Part shown: one piece after another, positions 1 through 5,439 of the stretch
Layout of the letters: the number at the start of each line of letters is the position of its first letter
How positions within the stretch are numbered: position 1 is the stretch's first letter
DNA from: Bacteroidota bacterium
GTDB lineage: Bacteria > Bacteroidota > Ignavibacteria > UBA10030
Direction: 5' to 3'
Assembly (NCBI GenBank): GCA_003519375.1
Contig: DOWV01000248.1
Location: 1 to 7,067 of the forward strand
Length of the DNA: 7,067 nucleotides
Position numbers and translations under genes: made by a program
The notes under the pieces: generated by a model
Seen by the model: only the letters and a program-made list of their open reading frames with translations
What the model was told of the DNA's origin: nothing
Database searches by the model: none

Positions 1-155
1 ACACGCACATTCTCGTTTCTTTCGTGTATAAGGCGGCGTTCAATTATTACAGCTTTAGCTATGCCGCAGCATTGTCGCTGGTGATCTTCCTCCTGCTGTT
101 CGTCTTCAGCATGGTGTTTATGCGTCAGTCAAAAGCAACCGAACCGGCCTACTAG
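1..155 (+). CDS. malF: Sugar ABC transporter permease, MalF type (3' end only)
   Basis: Only the last 50 codons are present, read in the frame beginning at base 3 and ending in TAG at 153-155. The visible tail has the loop VYKAAFNYYSFSYAAALS followed by one strongly hydrophobic helix and a short polar cytoplasmic end (MRQSKATEPAY). The 'Y..AF....F.YA.A.S' stretch before the final helix is typical of the C-terminus of MalF/UgpA-type permeases of the binding-protein-dependent transport family (inner membrane). The gene sits 6 bases before a MalG-type partner in the same direction, the usual malF-malG arrangement, so it is inferred to be half of a maltodextrin import channel. The EAA loop that contacts the ATPase lies outside the window. 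The substrate is inferred from the neighbouring amylase; another oligosaccharide is possible. Confidence 0.8.
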   Translation, partial: THILVSFVYKAAFNYYSFSYAAALSLVIFLLLFVFSMVFMRQSKATEPAY

Positions 156-161
156 ACTCTC

Positions 162-1007
162 ATGGCAGGAAAGCAAAACAAGGCGGACGTTCTCCGAATC
201 GCGGCGACACACATGATTCTGATCCTGTTCGCTTTGATCGCCGTTTTCCCGGTCTGGCAGGTGGTCAATATCTCTCTGCGGCCCGGTGATCAATTGCTGT
301 CGACCTCGCTTGAATTGATACCTCAAAACGCCACAGTGAATAACTACGTGCGCCTGTTCACCGAGCGTGAATTCGTACGCTGGCTCAGCAACAGCGCGCT
401 GGTTTCACTGACGGTTACGCTGTCAGGTGTGTTGTTCGCTTCGATGGCAGGGTATGGATTCTCCCGATTCCGGTTTGTCGGCAAGAAAATCGGTTTGTTG
501 AGCCTTCTGACTACTCAAATGTTCCCGGGCACGATGTTGCTTCTGCCGATGTATATCATGCTGATAAACCTGGGGCTCATCAATTCCTATCTTGGGATTG
601 TCGTCGTTTACTCTGCAACCGCTCTGCCGTTCTGCATCTGGACCATGAAAGGGTATTACGATACAATTCCCATCAGCCTCGAGGAGGCTGCCCGGATTGA
701 CGGTTGTACCCAGATGAGCGCCTTCTACCGCGTCATTCTGCCGTTGGCAGCGCCGGCACTGGTTATCACTGCTCTCTTCTCGTTCATGTCAGCCTGGTCA
801 GAATACATCGTGGCTGCCCAGATTCTGCAGGATGCAGATCTCTGGACGCTTCCGATCGGACTCAAATCGTTTGAGTCAAGTATGAGTACAGAATGGGGGC
901 TTTACGGCGCAGCTTCCATCGTCGTGATGATCCCCGTCGTCGTCCTTTTCCTCGCTTTGAGCCGATGGCTCGTGTCTGGCCTGACGCTCGGAAGCGTGAA
1001 GGGGTAA
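162..1007 (+). CDS. malG: Maltose/maltodextrin ABC transporter permease, MalG type
   Basis: A complete 281-residue inner-membrane permease, the normal size for MalG. About six hydrophobic segments are visible (near residues 12-35, 76-98, 110-135, 140-162, 195-217 and 250-270). The cytoplasmic EAA loop that docks onto the MalK-type ATPase is clear at residues 174-195 (EEAARIDGC...ILPL), with a Cys where Gly-Ala is common. The C-terminus, RWLVSGLTLGSVKG, closely resembles the MalG tail that contacts MalK, and WTLPIGLKSF is also MalG-like. It would pair with the upstream MalF-type protein to form the channel for imported maltodextrins. The ATG at 162 has no obvious Shine-Dalgarno site and lies 6 bases after the previous stop, so translational coupling is likely. 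Neither the binding protein nor the ATPase gene is in the window. The family is certain; maltodextrin as substrate is inferred from the tail sequence and the adjacent amylase. Confidence 0.9.
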   Translation: MAGKQNKADVLRIAATHMILILFALIAVFPVWQVVNISLRPGDQLLSTSLELIPQNATVNNYVRLFTEREFVRWLSNSALVSLTVTLSGVLFASMAGYGFSRFRFVGKKIGLLSLLTTQMFPGTMLLLPMYIMLINLGLINSYLGIVVVYSATALPFCIWTMKGYYDTIPISLEEAARIDGCTQMSAFYRVILPLAAPALVITALFSFMSAWSEYIVAAQILQDADLWTLPIGLKSFESSMSTEWGLYGAASIVVMIPVVVLFLALSRWLVSGLTLGSVKG

Positions 1008-1017
1008 TTCGCACCTC

Positions 1018-2895
1018 ATGAGAAGAAATGTGAACTTTGTGAAATCAAGTCATCGATCGTCTCGCAACTACCATCGTCAGTTGTTCCAATGGTGCTTACC
1101 ATTGTTGCTGACGATTCTCGCACTTGGCGGTTGTTCCCGGAACGAGGAGTCTGCTATGTCGTTGCAAGGAGAATGGGTCTTCAAGATTGATTCGCTGGAC
1201 AATGGTATGGCGGAAGGGTGGTTCCGGGCGGGAGCAGACAGATCGTCCTGGGCATCGGTCCATGTTCCCGACTACTGGGATCGGTACAACCTTGAAGAAT
1301 ATGACGGTGTCGGCTGGTTTGCCACAACCGTTTCGATCGAAGATACATCAGCGGAGATGATCCTTTTTTTCGCCGGTGTCGATGATGACGCCGATGTGTG
1401 GCTGGACGGTCAGAAGATCGGAAGTCATGTCGGTTACAGCGAACCGTTCCACTTTGAGATACCGAAGGGATTGAAGCCTGGCGAGAAGGAACTGGTTGTC
1501 CGGGTGAGTGACCACAGCGGCCCCGGAGGCATCTACAAGCCGGTGTACGTGGGGCCTGCCGCCAGGCTCATGGAGCTGTACAAATCGAAGTACTCGGAAA
1601 TAAACGCGCGGCCGAGCGAGGAATGGGTGAGGGATGCCGTGATCTATGAAGTGTACCTTCGTTCATTCTCGCGCGAAGGATCATTCAAAGCCCTGGAAAA
1701 GCGCCTTCCCGAATTAAAATCGCTTGGCGTGAGCGTCCTCTGGCTTATGCCGATTCACCCCGTAGGAGATCTCAATCGCAAGGGAACTCTGGGAAGCCCG
1801 TACTCGATTCAGGACTACTATGCCGTCAATCCGGAGTTTGGAACCCTCGATGATTTCAAATCGCTTGTTGCCGCAACTCATTCTCACGGGATGAAAATTA
1901 TCATCGATCTCGTCGCTAACCACACGTCCTGGGACAGCAAGGTTCTGATGGAACATACCGATTGGTTCACGACAAATGAAAGAAGCGCAGTCGTTTCGCC
2001 GAATGCCGACTGGAATGATGTCGCCGACCTGAACTATGATCATCACGAGCTGAGAAAATACATGATCGCGATGATGAAATACTGGGTGGAGAAAGTCGGC
2101 ATCGATGGGTACCGATGCGATGTTGCAGAACTGGTGCCCACGGAGTTCTGGAACAGGGCACGCAAGGAGCTCGACAAGATCAAGCCGGTCCTCATGCTCT
2201 CCGAAGGGTCGCTCCCGGAGCATCACGTTGAAGCTTTTGACCTGACGTATTCGTGGTCTGTATATGACGTCCTGGGAAAAATCATCAACGGGACAACACC
2301 TGTCAGTGTGTTTGATGACATCCTGCGAACAGAGGCGTACCAATTCCCTAAAGGCTCGCTGCGCTTGAGATTCAACACGAATCATGACAAGAACGTCTGG
2401 GATAGCCCGGCCGTGTCGAAGTTTTCGGCAGAAGGCGCGAAAGCTACGGCGGTGCTTGCCTTCACGTTTCCAGGCGTCCCGCTGGTGTACAACGGTGAAG
2501 AGGCCGGAAACGACAAGAGACTGAGCCTCTTCGAGAGGGTCGATATTGATTGGTCGAAAGGATCCGCCTTCCGGTCATTGTACGAGTCTCTGGCACACTT
2601 GCGGGAGGAACATCGTTCACTGCGCGGCGGGGAATATGTGGCCGTGAGGAACTCCGATGGACAAAAAGTATATTCGTTCGGCCGGAGTTCGGGAGATGAC
2701 CTCGTCCTTGTGGTCATCAACTTCTCAAGAGAAACACGTTCCGTCTCCGTGGAAGTACCCGCGGGCCCAACCGGCGAAATGAAGGAATACTTCACAAAAT
2801 CCTCTGCAACGGTAAAAGATGGAAAGTTGAATGTAGAACTGGAAGGGTTGGAATTCAGGGTGTTCGTTCCTGCAAAAGCACGTCAGGGAGAGTAA
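1018..2895 (+). CDS. Lipoprotein alpha-amylase (GH13) with N-terminal GH2-like beta-sandwich
   Basis: A 625-residue secreted glycoside hydrolase. Residues 24-38 are hydrophobic and end in the lipobox LGGC, making Cys39 the predicted lipidated residue. Residues about 47-182 look like the sugar-binding beta-sandwich of GH2 enzymes (LQGEW at the start, VPDYWD, DDADVWLDGQKIG, later GGIYKPVYV). Residues about 203-540 are a GH13 barrel with all four classic blocks: DLVANH (297-302), GIDGYRCDVA (361-370, nucleophile Asp368), LMLSEG (392-397, acid/base Glu396) and NTNHD (453-457, Asp457). The invariant Arg366 and His456 are present. A beta-rich C-terminal domain covers about 541-620. The expected activity is hydrolysis of alpha-1,4-glucans at the envelope, feeding the MalFG permease just upstream (10-base gap). 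The ATG at 1018 gives a long 23-residue basic n-region, and GAAGGGG at 998-1004 is 13 bases away, so in-frame GTG codons at 1030 or 1039 remain possible starts. Exact specificity (amylase, neopullulanase or maltogenic) cannot be read from sequence. Confidence 0.92.
   Translation: MRRNVNFVKSSHRSSRNYHRQLFQWCLPLLLTILALGGCSRNEESAMSLQGEWVFKIDSLDNGMAEGWFRAGADRSSWASVHVPDYWDRYNLEEYDGVGWFATTVSIEDTSAEMILFFAGVDDDADVWLDGQKIGSHVGYSEPFHFEIPKGLKPGEKELVVRVSDHSGPGGIYKPVYVGPAARLMELYKSKYSEINARPSEEWVRDAVIYEVYLRSFSREGSFKALEKRLPELKSLGVSVLWLMPIHPVGDLNRKGTLGSPYSIQDYYAVNPEFGTLDDFKSLVAATHSHGMKIIIDLVANHTSWDSKVLMEHTDWFTTNERSAVVSPNADWNDVADLNYDHHELRKYMIAMMKYWVEKVGIDGYRCDVAELVPTEFWNRARKELDKIKPVLMLSEGSLPEHHVEAFDLTYSWSVYDVLGKIINGTTPVSVFDDILRTEAYQFPKGSLRLRFNTNHDKNVWDSPAVSKFSAEGAKATAVLAFTFPGVPLVYNGEEAGNDKRLSLFERVDIDWSKGSAFRSLYESLAHLREEHRSLRGGEYVAVRNSDGQKVYSFGRSSGDDLVLVVINFSRETRSVSVEVPAGPTGEMKEYFTKSSATVKDGKLNVELEGLEFRVFVPAKARQGE
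2886..2890 (+). promoter_or_regulatory. Shine-Dalgarno site for the YjbQ-family gene
   Basis: GGGAG lies 7 bases before the GTG at 2898, inside the last codons of the amylase gene. It supports the GTG as the true start and implies the two genes are translated from one message. Confidence 0.7.
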
Positions 2896-2897
2896 TC

Positions 2898-3311
2898 GTG
2901 AAATCGTCGACGGAGTATCTTTGGTTCAATACGAAAAAGCACCGGGAGTATGTCAACATCACTCCGGAAGTGGAAAAAATCGTATCCAAAAGCGGCATAC
3001 GGGAGGGAATGGTTCTCGTTTCCGCCATGCATATTACGGCAGCGGTGTATGTGAACGACGCCGAGAGCGGGCTTATTCAGGACATTGACGATTGGCTGGA
3101 GAAACTCGCGCCGTTTGACCCGGACTACCGGCATCATCGGACCGGTGAAACGAACGGAGATTCCCACCTCAAGAGCCTTCTGATGCACCATGAGGTGATC
3201 GTTCCGGTGACGGACGGGAAACTCGATTTCGGGCCGTGGCAGCAAATCTACTACGCCGAGTTCGATGGGCAGCGCCGCAAACGGGTGATCGTCAAAGTGA
3301 TGGGGGAGTAG
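2898..3311 (+). CDS. yjbQ: YjbQ/UPF0047 family protein
   Basis: A 137-residue small cytoplasmic protein, full length for the UPF0047 family (usually about 130-140 residues). Recognisable family blocks run through its whole length: SGIREGMVLVSAMHITAAVY (32-51), NDAESGL (53-59), the segment around LEKLAP and YRHHRTGETNGDSHL (78-91), and DGKLDFGPWQQIYYAEFDG (106-124). E. coli YjbQ was reported to have weak thiamin phosphate synthase activity in complementation, but the physiological role of the family is unsettled; 'secondary thiamine-phosphate synthase' is the common database label. The GTG start has a good Shine-Dalgarno site and sits 2 bases after the amylase stop, so the genes are almost certainly co-transcribed. 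Nothing nearby is a thiamin gene, so the context does not support a thiamin role. The family call is very secure; the function is not. Confidence 0.92.
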   Translation: MKSSTEYLWFNTKKHREYVNITPEVEKIVSKSGIREGMVLVSAMHITAAVYVNDAESGLIQDIDDWLEKLAPFDPDYRHHRTGETNGDSHLKSLLMHHEVIVPVTDGKLDFGPWQQIYYAEFDGQRRKRVIVKVMGE

Positions 3312-3343
3312 CTCCTTTTGGCTGGAATATTCCTTGAGATAAC

Positions 3344-4273
3344 TTGGGACCGGAAACCGTGAAACCCCGCCACATCATTGAGTTTGTCGCCTTTCAGTTC
3401 ATCGCCTTCCTTGTTCAACTTCTGCCTCTCTCAGTAGTCAGAAAAATGGGACGAGGCCTTGGCCGGTTCGTCTACGTGCGGATTGGATATCGGAAAGAGG
3501 TAACGCTTAACAACCTCCGCCGTGCGTTTCCAGAGAAATCAGAGACTGAGCTCATTGGGATAGCCCGGGGAGCGTTCGAAAACATCGGCATTTCGCTCCT
3601 GGAATTGGCCTGGTTTCCTCGGATGACGCGACAGGAGATCCTGGAGGAGATGCGCTTCGACAATCCCGGTATTCTGAAAAACGCATACGAAAAGGGCAAG
3701 GGCGTCATTTGCCTCACGGCCCATTTCGGCAACTGGGAACTGTTGGGTCAGGCGTTGGCTGTCCGGTTTCAGTATCCTCTGAGCGGATTGGCCAAGACAC
3801 AATCAAACCGCCTTGTCAACGAACAGATCAACAGGCGGAGGAAGCTCTTCGGCACGAAGGTCATCCCGATGGAGACATCATTGCGGGAGCTGATCCGAGC
3901 TTTGGGTGATGGCGAAATGGTAATGATTGCTGCGGATCAGGCCGCTCCGAAGGAAAACGTGCCTATGGAGTTCTTCGGAACGATGGTGCCCACTCATACC
4001 GGTCCGGCAGCGTTGAGCCTCAGGATGGGATCGGCTATCGTGGCGATCTTTGCGGTTCGTTCGTCCGACGGCTCATACGATGCTCATTTAATAGAGGTTC
4101 CTTCCGAAGATCTTGAAGGTCACACAGACAAAAACGTCGTTGAATTGACCCGAAGGCACGTAAAGATTACGGAGAATATCATCCGCCAATATCCAGACCA
4201 ATGGCTGTGGATGCACAAACGCTGGAAGCACGTCCCTCTCCCTGAAACGCACTCGGGGGAGGCAGGGACTTGA
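3344..4273 (+). CDS. Lipid A biosynthesis acyltransferase, LpxL/HtrB family
   Basis: A 309-residue acyltransferase, normal size for LpxL/LpxM/HtrB enzymes, which transfer an acyl chain onto a hydroxyl of a lipid A fatty acid at the inner membrane. A hydrophobic N-terminal helix (about residues 11-30) serves as anchor. The catalytic H-x4-D/E motif appears as HFGNWE (His127, Glu132). Further family marks are AADQAAPKE (196-204), the MEFFG...PTHTGPAALS region (208-225) and the C-terminal PDQWLWMHKRWK (284-295). The start is uncertain: TTG at 3344 has only a weak GAG at 3336-3338, while the in-frame GTG at 3359 (five codons shorter, beginning MKPRHIIEF) has GGGA at 3346-3349 nine bases upstream and is at least as plausible. 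It is followed with overlap by an LPS core heptosyltransferase gene, which supports an LPS role. Which acyl position it modifies cannot be told; in some lineages this family acylates other envelope glycolipids. Confidence 0.9.
   Translation: MGPETVKPRHIIEFVAFQFIAFLVQLLPLSVVRKMGRGLGRFVYVRIGYRKEVTLNNLRRAFPEKSETELIGIARGAFENIGISLLELAWFPRMTRQEILEEMRFDNPGILKNAYEKGKGVICLTAHFGNWELLGQALAVRFQYPLSGLAKTQSNRLVNEQINRRRKLFGTKVIPMETSLRELIRALGDGEMVMIAADQAAPKENVPMEFFGTMVPTHTGPAALSLRMGSAIVAIFAVRSSDGSYDAHLIEVPSEDLEGHTDKNVVELTRRHVKITENIIRQYPDQWLWMHKRWKHVPLPETHSGEAGT
4255..4262 (+). promoter_or_regulatory. Strong Shine-Dalgarno site for waaF
   Basis: GGGGGAGG, within the end of the acyltransferase gene, leaves 7 bases before the TTG at 4270. 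It is the best ribosome-binding site in the window. It decides the waaF start, since a TTG overlapping the previous stop would otherwise be doubtful. Confidence 0.8.
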
Positions 4274-5322
4274 ACGAATACCGTTCGGTGGTGGTAATTC
4301 AAACAGCGTTTATCGGGGACGTGATCCTTACACTGCCGCTCATCCAGGCCGTCCGAAGGCTCTATCCGGAGGCGGCTGTGGACGTCGTGGTGGTACCGAG
4401 AGCGAAGGAGTTGTTTGACAATCACCCTGATGTCAGAGAAGTTATTGTTTTCGACAAGAAGGGCACCGATCGGGGGCTTCGAGGTCTGAGAAGAATCGCA
4501 GGCATTCTGAAATCCCGATCGTATGATCTTGCTCTGATTCCGCACAGGTCGCTCAGGAGTGCGGTTCTTGCACTCATGGCAGGCGTACCGGTAAGGGTCG
4601 GATTCAATCGAAGCGCGGGGCGTTTACTCCTCACGTCTCATGCAGCGTATCAGCAAGGCCGCCACGAAATAGATCGGAATTTGTCGCTCCTTTCGAAGAT
4701 CGCCGTCGCCCCCGTACAGCGTCAACTTCCCCACATTCATCCTTCCGCTGCAGACGCCGAACGCATCAACCGGTTGCTCATCGAACTGGAGGTCGGCGCA
4801 CCGGGAAAAATGGTCGCAATCGCGCCCGGAACGGTCTGGAATACGAAGAGGTGGCTCGAGGAGCGCTTTGCATCTCTCGCTGTGAACTTTGACGACGCCG
4901 GTTATGAAGTTGTCCTCCTGGGAGGTCAGGAAGACTCCGGCCTCTGTGCAGAGATCCGGACGCTCAGCGGATCATCTCGCGTCCATTCTGTCGCCGGGAT
5001 GCTTACACTGCTCCAATCGGCAGAGCTGCTCAAGCGGTGTGCGTTGTTGATATGCAATGACAGCGCTCCGATGCATCTGGCGGCGAGCGTAGGTACGCCC
5101 GTGGTGGCGATCTTCGGGGCTACGGTCCCTGCCTTCGGATTTGGACCTTCCGGACCTGATGACGTGGTGGTCGAGACCCTCGGTCTGAAATGCCGACCTT
5201 GCTCCGTCCACGGAGGCAAGACCTGCCCGATCAAAACGTTCGACTGTATGGTCGATATTAAGTACGATCGCGTGTTCAAAACGGCAATGGAGACGATCGC
5301 ACGCATTGCGCGCAGGCACTGA
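4270..5322 (+). CDS. waaF: ADP-heptose:LPS heptosyltransferase (GT9), WaaF type
   Basis: A complete 350-residue glycosyltransferase of family GT9, which adds L-glycero-D-manno-heptose from ADP-heptose to the LPS inner core on the cytoplasmic side of the inner membrane. The N-terminal domain opens with IQTAFIGDVILTLPLI (10-25), the GT9 signature with the catalytic-region Asp17. GVPVRVGFNRS (105-115) is the usual mid-domain block. The C-terminal nucleotide-binding domain shows IAPGTVWNTKRW (184-195) and CNDSAPMHLAASVGTPVVAI (262-281). Four cysteines in C-x2-C-x7-C-x6-C spacing (308, 311, 319, 326) ending DCM match the WaaF-type C-terminal cysteine cluster. The TTG start overlaps the upstream TGA as TTGA, implying coupled translation with the acyltransferase. 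WaaF (HepII) fits better than WaaC because of the cysteine cluster, but the exact acceptor (first or second heptose) is inferred; some FCB-group GT9 proteins act on other glycans. Confidence 0.9.
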   Translation: MNEYRSVVVIQTAFIGDVILTLPLIQAVRRLYPEAAVDVVVVPRAKELFDNHPDVREVIVFDKKGTDRGLRGLRRIAGILKSRSYDLALIPHRSLRSAVLALMAGVPVRVGFNRSAGRLLLTSHAAYQQGRHEIDRNLSLLSKIAVAPVQRQLPHIHPSAADAERINRLLIELEVGAPGKMVAIAPGTVWNTKRWLEERFASLAVNFDDAGYEVVLLGGQEDSGLCAEIRTLSGSSRVHSVAGMLTLLQSAELLKRCALLICNDSAPMHLAASVGTPVVAIFGATVPAFGFGPSGPDDVVVETLGLKCRPCSVHGGKTCPIKTFDCMVDIKYDRVFKTAMETIARIARRH

Positions 5323-5439
5323 AGGTGTTCTCCCGCGAAAATTCTTTTTTTCGAGCCCAACTTTTACATAAATTAACATCCCTTTCCCTCCCACCCGGGA
5401 GGAAGGTGCACGTATTGACTCACTTGCCCAGCAGGCCCA
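5323..5439 (+). other. Intergenic gap between waaF and the DUF2723 gene
   Basis: This is the longest non-coding stretch in the window. It begins with a run of seven T (5345-5351) not preceded by a convincing GC-rich stem, then an AT-rich section (5361-5379) that could hold a promoter, then a hairpin and a purine-rich ribosome-binding-like sequence (5387-5406). I could not fix clear -35/-10 boxes. The change in spacing compared with the tightly packed upstream genes suggests that a new transcription start for the DUF2723 gene lies here. Confidence 0.45.
5387..5402 (+). promoter_or_regulatory. Hairpin enclosing a ribosome-binding-like sequence
   Basis: CCTCCC (5387-5392) and GGGAGG (5397-5402) pair perfectly around the four-base loop ACCC; a bulged C and a few more pairs (TT with AA, CC with GG) could extend the stem to about 5406. 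The right arm is part of GGGAGGAAGG, a near-ideal Shine-Dalgarno sequence, so folding would hide it. No T-run follows, so it is not a standard intrinsic terminator. The next gene starts at 5440, 33 bases past this sequence, too far for direct use. However, a TTG at 5415 lies 8 bases after it and opens an 11-codon frame ending at 5450 across the DUF2723 start. Whether this is a translational control element is inference. Confidence 0.35.

Noticed and set aside
1714..2385. Open frame of 223 codons on the - strand inside the amylase gene
   Set aside because: It lies wholly within the GH13 catalytic barrel, whose conserved blocks are on the + strand; it has no recognisable domain or ribosome-binding site.
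3324..3333. Perfect 10-base palindrome GGAATATTCC between yjbQ and the acyltransferase gene
   Set aside because: It is short, does not extend to its flanks, and has no second copy that I noticed; there is no basis for naming it an operator.
5336..5353. CGAAAA...TTTTCG pairing with a run of seven T after waaF, as a possible terminator
   Set aside because: The stem is only six mostly A-T pairs and includes the T-run itself, and no GC-rich stem precedes the T-run. An intrinsic terminator cannot be supported.
5363..5379. TTTACATAAATTAACAT as promoter boxes for the DUF2723 gene
   Set aside because: It is AT-rich and in a sensible place, but a -35/-10 pair with proper spacing could not be assigned, nor a Bacteroidota-type TAnnTTTG box.
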